Below, in pieces: positions 56,377 to 63,231 of a stretch of 64,000 nt of DNA; within the stretch, counting starts at the first letter, position 1; every line of letters begins with the position of its first letter. Source of the DNA: Flavobacteriaceae bacterium (GTDB lineage: Bacteria > Bacteroidota > Bacteroidia > Flavobacteriales > Flavobacteriaceae); NCBI GenBank assembly GCA_023262185.1, contig JALRDO010000003.1, positions 1 to 64,000 of the forward strand, given 5' to 3'. Under the pieces are notes generated by a model, which was not told the DNA's origin, did no database searches, and saw nothing but the letters and a program-made list of their open reading frames with translations. Both the position numbers and the translations under genes were made by a program.

Positions 56377-57789
56377 ATGAGAACCTTTTACATCGGGCTA
56401 TTCAGCCTAGCACTTCTTCTTCATTCTTGTTCTCCTGCAGGGACAAAAGAGCAGTCCGTGGTACCCTCTGCTCGCCAATTGAACTGGCAAGACCTAGAGT
56501 ATTATGCCTTCGTACACTTTAGCATCAATACGTTCACGGATAAAGAGTGGGGATTTGGTGATGAGTCTCCGGAGCTATTTAATCCTACTGAACTCGATAC
56601 CGACCAATGGGCACGAGTGGCCAAGGAGGCCGGGATGAAGGGGATTATCATTACGGCGAAACACCATGACGGATTTGCCTTGTGGCCTAGTGTTTACACC
56701 GAGCATTCGGTGAAGAACAGCCCTTGGCGAGATGGCAAGGGCGACCTCTTAAAGGAGCTTCGCACCTCTTGCGACAAATACGGATTGAAAATGGGGGTAT
56801 ACCTTTCTCCATGGGACCGAAATCATCCTGATTATGGAACGGAGGCCTATATCACCTATTACCGCAACCAACTCACAGAACTACTGACCCAATATGGTCC
56901 GCTATTCGAGGTATGGTTCGATGGTGCCAACGGCGGAGACGGTTATTACGGTGGAGCCAACGAAAGTCGTAAGGTTGATAAATTGACCTATTACGATTGG
57001 CCCAACACCCATGCTTTAGTGCGCCAATATCAACCCGATGCGGTCATGTTTTCAGATGCCGGACCTGACATCCGATGGGTAGGTAACGAGAAAGGTTACG
57101 CCAATCAAACCACCTGGTCTACGCTGTATCGCGATAGCGTATATGCCGGAATGCCCGACTTCGATCGTTTCTCAGCAGGCCAAGAAGAAGGAACACATTG
57201 GGTGCCCACCGAAACGGATGTTTCTATACGCCCCGGATGGTTCTACCACGCCTCAGAAGACGACAAGGTTAAAACGGTGGCCCATCTTTGGGATATATAC
57301 CTCAATTCTGTCGGACTCAACAGCAATCTACTCCTCAACCTTCCGGTAGATCGACGCGGACTCGTGCACGAGACCGATGTAGAACGTCTCATGGGTCTCA
57401 AGACTCAACTCGACGCCACCTTCGCTCAAAACTTAATAGCATCAGCTGCCCCTTCTGAACTCAGTGACGGAGATCGAAACACCTTCGAGCTTCTTCAATC
57501 TGGTGAATCCCATCGTATCGAAATAGAACTTACCACTCCTGTAGAGGCCAATCTATTTTCAGTTCAAGAGGCTATTCAGTTTGGCCAGCACATTCAATCG
57601 TTCCGCTTTTTTGTGGCGGATGAATCCGGCAACTATAAAAATGTATACGAAGGAACAACGGTCGGAAACAAACGGATGATTACCTTTGACACGCAGAATG
57701 TAACTGGGGTTGCCTTCGAAGTCATTGAAGCCAAAGCGACGGTTCGAATTGCTGAGGTGGCCCTTCACCGTGCCCCCGATTTAGAATAG
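56377..57789 (+). CDS. GH29 alpha-L-fucosidase, lipoprotein
   Basis: From the ATG at 56377 the product has 470 residues and a lipoprotein signal (LALLLHSC). An earlier ATG at 56266 gives 37 residues before the signal and overlaps the DUF4249 promoter region. The catalytic barrel includes YYAFVHFSINTFTDKEWGFGDE, IITAKHHDGFALWPS, and FEVWFDGANGG, where the Asp is the nucleophile in GH29. The C-terminal beta domain (about 370-470) looks like a small carbohydrate-binding module. It would remove terminal L-fucose. It stands directly before tRNA-Val, outside the integrated element. Confidence 0.92.
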   Translation: MRTFYIGLFSLALLLHSCSPAGTKEQSVVPSARQLNWQDLEYYAFVHFSINTFTDKEWGFGDESPELFNPTELDTDQWARVAKEAGMKGIIITAKHHDGFALWPSVYTEHSVKNSPWRDGKGDLLKELRTSCDKYGLKMGVYLSPWDRNHPDYGTEAYITYYRNQLTELLTQYGPLFEVWFDGANGGDGYYGGANESRKVDKLTYYDWPNTHALVRQYQPDAVMFSDAGPDIRWVGNEKGYANQTTWSTLYRDSVYAGMPDFDRFSAGQEEGTHWVPTETDVSIRPGWFYHASEDDKVKTVAHLWDIYLNSVGLNSNLLLNLPVDRRGLVHETDVERLMGLKTQLDATFAQNLIASAAPSELSDGDRNTFELLQSGESHRIEIELTTPVEANLFSVQEAIQFGQHIQSFRFFVADESGNYKNVYEGTTVGNKRMITFDTQNVTGVAFEVIEAKATVRIAEVALHRAPDLE

Positions 57790-57795
57790 CTTTTT

Positions 57796-57870
57796 GGGTG
57801 TTTAGCTCAGTTGGTTTAGAGCGCTACCTTGACAGGGTAGAGGTCACAGGTTCGAATCCTGTAACACCCA
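57796..57870 (+). tRNA. tRNA-Val (GAC)
   Basis: The 75-base sequence folds as a cloverleaf: acceptor GGGTGTT / AACACCC with discriminator A, D arm TAGCTCAG...GAGC, anticodon stem CTACC / GGTAG with loop TTGACAG (anticodon GAC at 57831-57833), and T arm with GGTTCGAATCC. CCA is not encoded; the trailing bases are CAAG. The 3' part from 57829 is also the left attachment site of an integrated element, so the 3' half of this gene was supplied by the element and the tRNA stays intact. Confidence 0.96.
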
Positions 57871-57871
57871 C
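57829..57871 (+). repeat. attL core (43-bp direct repeat, tRNA-Val 3' end)
   Basis: 43 bases identical to 62997-63039. It begins in the anticodon loop and ends one base past the discriminator. With one mismatch the match extends left by four more bases (57825). Direct repeats of a tRNA 3' end flanking a recombinase gene mark integration sites. Confidence 0.92.
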
Positions 57872-57873
57872 AA

Positions 57874-57910
57874 GGGTTTCAAGACTTTGTGATGCCCTGT
57901 TTTATTTCTT
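57874..57910 (+). terminator. Terminator downstream of tRNA-Val, element-encoded
   Basis: GGGTTTCA (57874-57881) pairs with TGATGCCC (57890-57897), with one mismatch and an 8-base loop, followed by TGTTTTATTTCTTTT. It can end the tRNA transcript at the left end of the element, replacing the native terminator now 5.2 kb away. Confidence 0.55.
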
Positions 57911-57913
57911 TTG

Positions 57914-57933
57914 CGAACTAAATCCGAACCTTT
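57914..57933 (+). repeat. Left subterminal repeat of the element (possible arm-type integrase site)
   Basis: CGAACTA-N4-CGAACCTTT: two CGAAC words 11 bases apart. It matches 62892-62911 at 17 of 20 positions in the same orientation. It lies 43 bases inside attL. CGAGATT follows at 57936-57942 and also recurs near the right copy. Confidence 0.6.
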
Positions 57934-58188
57934 TTCGAGATTTTTACTTTTTTTAAGTCTAGAATTTTGGATTTAAGGGGGCAGCTTATGCGGGTAAGTC
58001 CACAGGTCGCAAACTACATAAGCATATTGTACAAGCAAGAGAACTAAAGTGTTTGGAACTTCCCATTATGAAATTTATAAATAATAGTAAGTTATTGAGG
58101 ACAAGTTCCCCAAACAGGTTTAGATGAAGACCAAGCATTTGCTCCTATGGTAAAATCAGCAGGATGAAATATCAATAATTGTCAATTA
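57934..58188. other. Left end of element, no clear gene
   Basis: About 255 bases between the subterminal repeat and the Lnu-like gene. A 54-codon open frame on the plus strand (57963-58127) has no start codon and no family likeness. No RNA gene or strong hairpin was recognised. Confidence 0.5.
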
Positions 58189-58998
58189 TTAGGTTTCTTC
58201 ATTTCTGTGGTTTATTTCAAACGTGTTTTCTATTCTGTAAATAAGTTCTAATTTAGAGGATGACACATTTGTTTTCTTGAATATATCTTTAGATAGGACA
58301 AAAGCATTTAAGAGAGCTTTGTTTAGACTTTTTCTTGTGATTATAGGAACAATGGTCTGATATTTATTGTACCAATAAGAAGAAATATCGACTTCCAGTT
58401 TTTTTGTTGGACTCTCCCAATGTTTTTCTGATTGTTCATATATCCTTATCAACCACAATGTGTGTTTTTGAATATATTGAAAGATATTATGTAGATGTGC
58501 ATATTCTCCCCTTTGGAAAAGATTGGATGCAAAAAGTAAATTGTTTATTAATGAATCAGCAAGCCACTCAATTTGAGCTGGAGTATTACGAATTGGTTCA
58601 TAAGGAGGCTCAATGTCATTTAATACATCTGTAAGTAAACCGTCCTTATCTACTAAATTCATCTTCTCTTTAAACTCAAATGAAGTGTGTCCTTGCCAAC
58701 TTTTGATTATTGAAATCTCTTTTAATGGCAAAAAATGAAATTCTCCTCTAATGAGATTATCAAATATAACTACATCTGTACCAAATTCATTTACAAACAT
58801 CAACGCTATTGGATTAACAGAAGATATCCACTTGTATTTATCTATATGGCAATCATCTCGAAGAAAAATATAAAATTCAATATCCGAAAACTTATCGCCT
58901 TCTCCTTTTATAAAAGAACCATACATCAAGACAGCAGAAATAGTACAGTCCTCAATAGATTTTTTCTTAAATTCGTTAATTAAATATAATTGTTTCAT
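58189..58998 (-). CDS. Lnu(B)/Lnu(F)-like lincosamide nucleotidyltransferase
   Basis: This 269-residue protein has a nucleotidyltransferase core: VLMYGSFIKGEGDKFSDIEF has the GS-x(10)-D-x-E motif (G27, S28, D39, E41). FVNEFGTDVVIFDNLIRGEFHFL gives a further strand with Asp. The C-terminal half is helical, including RGEYAHLHNIFQYIQKHTLWLIR. Recalled Lnu(B) and Lnu(F) sequences (267-273 residues) share these strings almost word for word, so it probably adenylylates clindamycin and lincomycin at a hydroxyl. Other aminoglycoside-type transferases share the core less closely. It is the last gene of the element, close to attL, in the cargo position, and is very A/T rich. Confidence 0.8.
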   Translation of the reverse strand: MKQLYLINEFKKKSIEDCTISAVLMYGSFIKGEGDKFSDIEFYIFLRDDCHIDKYKWISSVNPIALMFVNEFGTDVVIFDNLIRGEFHFLPLKEISIIKSWQGHTSFEFKEKMNLVDKDGLLTDVLNDIEPPYEPIRNTPAQIEWLADSLINNLLFASNLFQRGEYAHLHNIFQYIQKHTLWLIRIYEQSEKHWESPTKKLEVDISSYWYNKYQTIVPIITRKSLNKALLNAFVLSKDIFKKTNVSSSKLELIYRIENTFEINHRNEET

Positions 58999-59015
58999 AT
59001 TCAGATTATTAATAA

Positions 59016-59035
59016 GCAGAAATTATATATTCTGC
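59016..59035. promoter_or_regulatory. Inverted repeat upstream of the Lnu-like gene
   Basis: GCAGAA (59016-59021) and TTCTGC (59030-59035) form a 6-bp perfect repeat with an A/T-only 8-base centre, 18 bases before the Lnu-like start codon. It could be an operator or leader hairpin; no peptide-type attenuator was recognised. Confidence 0.3.
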
Positions 59036-59102
59036 GTGTTTCTTATTTTATTTAATTCACTCAACTTGAAATCACCTGCTATCTGCATCATTCATTCGTT
59101 TA

Positions 59103-59756
59103 TTAAGAGCAACTACCAAACGGTTTAAATAAGTCGTTCTTTCCCCTTTTCGTCTCAAGACCATCTACTTTTTTAGTTTCTAATCTTTTAAGAGCCTCAT
59201 CAAGTTTAGAACCTTCGCTAAATACTCGGAGTTGACTTATGTCTTGTCCGTATTTAATACTCTTTTTAAGTCGCTTGTAACTAAAGTATTTATTCTCTAA
59301 TGAATCGACATATTTATTTATAGGAGCATTTCTCTTATTAAAATCAATATTCAAAATGTAATCTTGAATAATTTTATCCCTATTCATAATAGCTATAATC
59401 TCATTAAAACACGAAACTATACTCTCAAGAACTTCAATTTTATGAAATGCCTCATTAGTCTTTAATGTTTTCTTTGAATTGCAATGAGAGCATCTGAGAC
59501 TAAATTGTAACGAGTTAGCTTCTTCTATGTAATATTGATTTCCTGAGCATTTTTTACAGTTGTTAATCCAGCCAGATAATTCCTTTAATAAAGAACTCAT
59601 TTCCTTATCCTTTAATTTCAGCCTAGAGTTAGGTTGGGATAATTTTTCTACTTTCTTTCTTTCCTGACCAGAGGATGTAATACCTGCCACAACTATTATA
59701 ACAAGAATTAAGCCAACAAAGAAAAAAGCACCATAATCATAAGAGTTATACTCCAT
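59103..59756 (-). CDS. Unknown membrane protein with zinc-ribbon-like cysteines
   Basis: From the ATG at 59756 the product has 217 residues. An ATG at 59819 would overlap the preceding gene and adds 21 residues without membrane character. Residues about 10-28 (FFFVGLILVIIVVAGI) form a single membrane anchor. A cytoplasmic or external domain follows with CKKC and, 27 residues later, CSHC, which could hold one zinc ion. The rest is helical and basic. I do not recognise a family. It lies between the 85-residue protein and the Lnu-like gene of the integrated element. Confidence 0.65.
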   Translation of the reverse strand: MEYNSYDYGAFFFVGLILVIIVVAGITSSGQERKKVEKLSQPNSRLKLKDKEMSSLLKELSGWINNCKKCSGNQYYIEEANSLQFSLRCSHCNSKKTLKTNEAFHKIEVLESIVSCFNEIIAIMNRDKIIQDYILNIDFNKRNAPINKYVDSLENKYFSYKRLKKSIKYGQDISQLRVFSEGSKLDEALKRLETKKVDGLETKRGKNDLFKPFGSCS

Positions 59757-59766
59757 AATAATTGAC

Positions 59767-60024
59767 TCAGTCCTCAAATCTAAGAATTGTCTTAAAATCA
59801 ATGCTCTCCGAAGCGTCATAGCTTCTATCCACTTGCTTCATAGTCGGTAATAGATACTTTAGTCCTATTTCAATAAGTTTAATTCTTTCTGAGTTACTAC
59901 ATTCTTTTAGGTTGAGGTTGTCTGTTGCTTCACTAATTATAGCGGCTAACTTCTCTTTGATTTCTGCCGTGAGTTTGTTTGGTGTTCCCTTCTGTCTGCC
60001 GCCTGTTTTTATACCCTGTGCCAT
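59767..60024 (-). CDS. Small GGRxKGTPNK-motif protein of the element
   Basis: This 85-residue protein begins MAQGIKTGGRQKGTPNKLTAEIKEKLAAII. The GGRxKGTPNK opening followed by a helix is common among short phage- and plasmid-encoded proteins of Bacteroidota (DUF5681-like). Function is not established; a DNA-binding or packaging-adaptor role is only a guess. Its ATG overlaps the stop of the 46-residue gene by one base (TAATG), so they are co-translated. Confidence 0.7.
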   Translation of the reverse strand: MAQGIKTGGRQKGTPNKLTAEIKEKLAAIISEATDNLNLKECSNSERIKLIEIGLKYLLPTMKQVDRSYDASESIDFKTILRFED

Positions 60025-60164
60025 TATCTATTTCCGTCTTTTTTAGACAGCTCTCGATTTAGGACTAGTCTGATATACTGTTGCAATAGCATCCGTAATT
60101 CTTCGGCATTCTGTAACAACTTTATCTTCTCCTCATAACTGACTAAGATTCGAATCTGTTCCAT
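60024..60164 (-). CDS. 46-residue helical miniprotein of the element
   Basis: The frame runs from ATG at 60164 to TAA at 60024-60026. The product starts MEQIRILVSYEEKIKLLQN and is almost all helix-forming, with leucines spaced as in a coiled coil, ending in a basic tail (RELSKKDGNR). The TAATG overlap with the next gene is good evidence that it is translated. No family is recognised. Confidence 0.6.
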   Translation of the reverse strand: MEQIRILVSYEEKIKLLQNAEELRMLLQQYIRLVLNRELSKKDGNR

Positions 60165-60228
60165 ATTTCTGTGGTATTATATTATTAAGGCTTGATGTTG
60201 TGAATCATATGTAAAACTTAATGTGTAT

Positions 60229-60348
60229 TTAACTCAGTAGCTGTGAACGTATCAAGTCACTTATAGACTGATTAGTTTCACTTGCTCTTCTCTTTAACTC
60301 TTCTTGTTCAGGCTTTGTTAGTCTAAACGCTACTATTACTTCTCTCAT
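60229..60348 (-). CDS. 39-residue ribbon-helix-helix DNA-binding miniprotein
   Basis: The frame runs from ATG at 60348 to TAA at 60229-60231. The product begins MREVIVAFRLTKPEQEELKR: a single beta strand (VIVAFRLT), then a helix with EQEELKRRASET, then NQSISDLIRSQLL as a second helix. This order and the S-x-S-D-L-I-R pattern fit CopG/Arc/MobC-type ribbon-helix-helix proteins, which bind palindromic DNA as dimers. A perfect 13-bp palindrome lies just upstream. It could repress its own operon or help Rep at the origin. Confidence 0.65.
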   Translation of the reverse strand: MREVIVAFRLTKPEQEELKRRASETNQSISDLIRSQLLS

Positions 60349-60398
60349 TGTTACTCTTGGGTATTAGATGGGTAATGAAGGCACTACCCTTTGGTTAA

Positions 60399-60411
60399 GT
60401 ATTAGTAATAC
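60399..60411. promoter_or_regulatory. Palindrome GTATTA-G-TAATAC (operator or origin candidate)
   Basis: A perfect 6+6 bp palindrome with central G in the 112-base gap between rep and the ribbon-helix-helix gene. A further short repeat (GGGTA...TACCC) lies at about 60370-60389. The size fits a ribbon-helix-helix dimer site; a Rep nick site is an alternative. Confidence 0.45.
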
Positions 60412-60460
60412 GGGACGTGGTCGCCATTACGCAACTCCCTATTAATCAATAAGTTATATA

Positions 60461-61048
60461 CTACCTATACCATTCTGTTACCATCTTAGAAAACATCTCT
60501 GCTCGCTTGTGATAGTAATTATTTGGGTGGGTGTAGTATGCTTGGTTGTGAGGCAGTTTATCGAATGCTAACCTCGAATCTAATTCTTCAAACAACTGTT
60601 CTTTGTTGAGGTAATTGAATGCCCTTATAGCATCAGTCTTGGCGTACTTAGTAACGTACCCGATAGCATCTTCTTTTGATTTGATTTTCTCGAAGTAGGG
60701 TAGTTCAACCTGTGAACGCTTCATAGCTATAGCCAACTCTTTCTTTGTCAGCTTACCACCAATTAGTAAATGGCAATGATTTGAGTTACCTTTCCAATCA
60801 CCCTCAAGTGACCAAAGCATATCGGTAACATTCGGTAGTCTCATTAAGGTATTATCGAATAGCTTGGGTGCATTGTAGCCCGTAACCTTTGTCTTCTTGG
60901 GTCGGTACGTGACCATATAGTCGAAGGTCTTTGTCTGAAGCCATCTCTTTATTTCCCTCACTAATTTCTCTGTGAAGTTGAGTGGCTTTTTTCGCACCTT
61001 ACCGTTAGGCAAAACTTCGTAACGCTCTTTGAACTGTTGTTCCGTCAT
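60461..61048 (-). CDS. HUH-type replication initiator-like protein
   Basis: This 195-residue protein has an HUH motif in WKGNSNHCHLLIGGKLT (H-C-H-L-L-I, a hydrophobic residue between the histidines replaced by Cys) and, about 45 residues later, DAIGYVTKYAKTDA, where Tyr would attack DNA. The order HUH then Y-x3-Y fits rolling-circle Rep and Y1/Y2-transposase-like enzymes. The length is near the lower limit for a Rep and no helicase domain is present. It lies 58 bases after the integrase gene. It may let the excised circle replicate or be transferred as a single strand. The nickase activity is inferred from the motif only. Confidence 0.7.
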   Translation of the reverse strand: MTEQQFKERYEVLPNGKVRKKPLNFTEKLVREIKRWLQTKTFDYMVTYRPKKTKVTGYNAPKLFDNTLMRLPNVTDMLWSLEGDWKGNSNHCHLLIGGKLTKKELAIAMKRSQVELPYFEKIKSKEDAIGYVTKYAKTDAIRAFNYLNKEQLFEELDSRLAFDKLPHNQAYYTHPNNYYHKRAEMFSKMVTEWYR

Positions 61049-61106
61049 ACTTATATAACGGAGAAAAGAAGATGTTTTACAGTTTTAGGTAAAAAAATTG
61101 AAATTT

Positions 61107-62855
61107 CTATGAACTTTTTAGGTGTATAACCTTCGAAGCAGGCTTAGGCTCTGCGTTTGGGTCTACCCATTCCATTGATACGGGTTTGATTTCTTTCTTA
61201 GGATTGAAGTATTTCGATGTGCGCTTTTCAATCAAGTCTTTGAGTTCTTTTGGGTACTTACTTTCATCGGGTTCTGTTTCTACCGCTTTACCATCTTTAA
61301 TGACCACGATGCCTTTAGCGGCTTCTTGCATAAGGGTTTGGTATCGAACCTCTTCTTCTCGAGTAAAACTTGTCAGATAGCCTAATTTAAGCGTCTGATG
61401 AATATATAGAGGTGTATTCTTCTTGTTGCGTGAATAGTTCGTGCTGTCGAGCATATCTTCAGGTATCCATCTGACCACCTTATCCTCTACAATCGAGGTT
61501 CTGTCTTTAAACATTTCAATAAGGTCACCGAAGACTTTTAGAATGCTGTAGTTCTGAAGAATATGAGTGTGGGCAATGTCCGCCTCTAGTTGACTCTTGT
61601 CTTTGTAGTGAGCCATTACATCGTTGATTTTATGATTCAGCAGTTCATCTAACTTATCTCGGCTTACACCTATCTTACCCCCCTCATAGGTAATTGTGTG
61701 TCTTGCTCTTTGAGTGGTTGTACCAACTCTATCTGCTATTGCCTGTCTATAGCTTGTTCTGAGGTCTACCCACTTCTTTAGCCCTTCAGGTGTTTCTATA
61801 TCAAAGTTGAATAGTCTTAGCTTGTCCTTACCCTTGTAAGCGTATAGCTGATGCGCCATCACGTTCTTTAGTAGCTTATGGATTTGTAGGGTCGGGAACA
61901 GGTTGATTAGAAAAACAGCGTCTACACCACTATCTGTACCTTGTCTTCTAGTCTTAGAACGATTTAAATGAACGTGCAGGGGCTTTGCTAAGTCTTTTCT
62001 ACCCAAGACATCGGCTTCAGGTATAAAGTCGCTTAAATCGCCTGTAAATCCCTCTGTAATTATCTTCTTTTCATCAAGTCTGCAAATATCAATACCATCA
62101 AGACCACATAAGCAGAATGAGTAGAGCCAAAATAGAAGCGCTTCAAATTGATGTATGGTGTTTATTTGATTAAAACCGAGTACCAAACTGTTCGAATCTA
62201 TTGGTTGGTTTTTTCGAGTTGCCTTCTCAGAAATTAATAAGCCTGCTGACGTGATGGGTTTTGGGTTTGGTAGCTTTGCTTTAGTAGCAACCCAATTGAG
62301 AGACTTCTGATAGCTTGCCATTGTATTTTGCTTCAGCTGAGCTGTGGTAATGCTTTTACTTAGCTTTTCAATCACGTTGAGGTCTCTTAGGTGGTCGAAA
62401 GTAATTGGTACAAGGCTCTTATTGCCATCGCGTAGTAATCTGCTCTCTATGGCTCTTATATTAGTTATGTGTTTGCTGATGGTTTGCCCCTTTGTTATTC
62501 CATCGGGTTTGTAGGCTTTTACAAAGTCTAAAATGCTACCTTCTTTAAGGTTCCGCCCCATTAACTCATCAAAAGCCGTGTCTACTGAAATAAGACCCTT
62601 TAGTAGTGACGTCTTAACGGAATCAATTCTATCACCAATTTCTCTAAGGTACTTGTTGCTTTCGGCATATTTAGAGACCGATTTAGTCTTAAACTGACCT
62701 TGTTCAAAATGCCAATCTTCAGGCTTAACCTCTACCCCTGTCTTTTGTTCACGCTTCGTGTTGTTGATTTTTATTCTAATCTTGACTGATAACAACCCTT
62801 GTTTATTGGGTCTATCTCTATCAACAGTCAGCTTAATTGATACGTTTCTTTTCAC
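61107..62855 (-). CDS. Tyrosine recombinase (integrase) of the element
   Basis: This 582-residue recombinase starts with GTG. Domain order: arm-binding N-terminus (about 1-95, NVSIKLTVDRDRPNKQGLLSVKIRIKIN), SAM-like core-binding domain (about 105-210) and catalytic domain (about 225-470), then a 110-residue C-terminal tail of unknown role. Catalytic residues: TTQRARHTITYEGG supplies Arg II with His, LLNHKINDVMAHYKDK supplies the second His and the nucleophile Tyr. At the Arg I position the text is CLCGLDGIDICRL, with no arginine in the usual GxR place, as in some other Bacteroidota integrases. It lies next to attR with the usual orientation. Confidence 0.88.
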   Translation of the reverse strand: MKRNVSIKLTVDRDRPNKQGLLSVKIRIKINNTKREQKTGVEVKPEDWHFEQGQFKTKSVSKYAESNKYLREIGDRIDSVKTSLLKGLISVDTAFDELMGRNLKEGSILDFVKAYKPDGITKGQTISKHITNIRAIESRLLRDGNKSLVPITFDHLRDLNVIEKLSKSITTAQLKQNTMASYQKSLNWVATKAKLPNPKPITSAGLLISEKATRKNQPIDSNSLVLGFNQINTIHQFEALLFWLYSFCLCGLDGIDICRLDEKKIITEGFTGDLSDFIPEADVLGRKDLAKPLHVHLNRSKTRRQGTDSGVDAVFLINLFPTLQIHKLLKNVMAHQLYAYKGKDKLRLFNFDIETPEGLKKWVDLRTSYRQAIADRVGTTTQRARHTITYEGGKIGVSRDKLDELLNHKINDVMAHYKDKSQLEADIAHTHILQNYSILKVFGDLIEMFKDRTSIVEDKVVRWIPEDMLDSTNYSRNKKNTPLYIHQTLKLGYLTSFTREEEVRYQTLMQEAAKGIVVIKDGKAVETEPDESKYPKELKDLIEKRTSKYFNPKKEIKPVSMEWVDPNAEPKPASKVIHLKSS

Positions 62856-62891
62856 CTCTCTACCTTTTATAAAAGTTCTCTACCAATAATA

Positions 62892-62911
62892 CGAACTATT
62901 TTCGAACCTTT
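62892..62911 (+). repeat. Right subterminal repeat of the element (possible arm-type integrase site)
   Basis: CGAACTA-N4-CGAACCTTT, matching the left copy at 57914-57933 in 17 of 20 positions, same orientation. It lies 86 bases inside attR and just upstream of the integrase start, so it could also let integrase repress its own promoter. CGAGATT follows at 62929-62935. Confidence 0.6.
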
Positions 62912-62996
62912 AATAAAGGACTTATTTGCGAGATTAGTATTTATTTTAAAGGGGTTAAGAGGTATATAATAAGGTATAGAATTAGCTAAAATTACT

Positions 62997-63039
62997 TTGA
63001 CAGGGTAGAGGTCACAGGTTCGAATCCTGTAACACCCAC
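62997..63039 (+). repeat. attR core (43-bp direct repeat, tRNA-Val 3' remnant)
   Basis: Identical to 57829-57871. It is the original chromosomal 3' part of tRNA-Val, separated from its 5' half by insertion. It is not a full tRNA; no acceptor 5' arm or D arm precedes it. A 67-codon minus-strand frame crossing this region is a shadow of the tRNA sequence. Confidence 0.92.
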
Positions 63040-63053
63040 TAAAGGATAGAAAT

Positions 63054-63077
63054 AACCCATGCAAGAGCATGGGTTTT
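63054..63077 (+). terminator. Native tRNA-Val terminator, displaced by insertion
   Basis: A perfect 9-bp stem AACCCATGC / GCATGGGTT with a 4-base loop, then TTGTGTTTT. It lies 15 bases after attR, exactly where the end of the tRNA transcript was before integration. Confidence 0.8.
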
Positions 63078-63093
63078 GTGTTTTATGGCCCGT

Positions 63094-63157
63094 CTCAAGC
63101 TGGCTTGAGCAAGGGCTGAAAACGCAAAACTGAGAGCGCCGCTGGCGCTCAGGTTTT
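63094..63157 (+). terminator. Two further hairpins, second terminator-like
   Basis: CTCAAGC / GCTTGAG (63094-63109, 2-base loop) and GAGCGCC / GGCGCTC (63134-63150, 3-base loop). The second is followed by six T residues on the plus strand and could end plus-strand transcription. It lies between attR and the RMD1-family gene; nothing else was recognised in 63078-63231. Confidence 0.55.
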
Positions 63158-63231
63158 TTCTATTTAGACTTCGGGATGTAAAGGAAAAGCCGAAGAAGCG
63201 AAGCGACTGAGGCTAATCCTGTATTTAATTA

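Larger units (their letters stand above)
57829..63039. mobile_element. 5.2-kb integrative element in tRNA-Val
   Basis: The element is bounded by the 43-bp direct repeats. All its genes lie on the minus strand: tyrosine recombinase next to attR, then a Rep-like HUH protein, a ribbon-helix-helix miniprotein, a 46-residue protein, an 85-residue GGRxKGTPNK protein, a membrane zinc-ribbon protein and an Lnu-like nucleotidyltransferase next to attL. It is visibly more A/T rich than the flanks, with short genes and wide gaps. No relaxase of conjugative size, capsid or terminase is seen, so it is a small genomic island, perhaps plasmid-like or mobilised by helpers. Confidence 0.9.

Noticed and set aside
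57963-58127. 54-codon plus-strand open frame at the left end of the element (contains GFKGAAYAGKSTGRKLHKH)
   Set aside because: It has no start codon near the front, opposes all other element genes and matches no family I know. It could be a decayed gene fragment but is not supported.
62997-63039. Second tRNA-Val gene
   Set aside because: Only the anticodon loop and 3' half are present; no matching 5' acceptor strand or D arm precedes it. It is the attR repeat.
57796-63039. CRISPR array or conjugative transfer system in the element
   Set aside because: No evenly spaced short repeats and no large relaxase, coupling ATPase or pilus genes are present.
62867-63070. 67-residue minus-strand open frame over attR
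   Set aside because: Its middle is the translated complement of the tRNA-Val 3' end (the RIRTCDL-type string typical of tRNA shadows), so it is not a gene.
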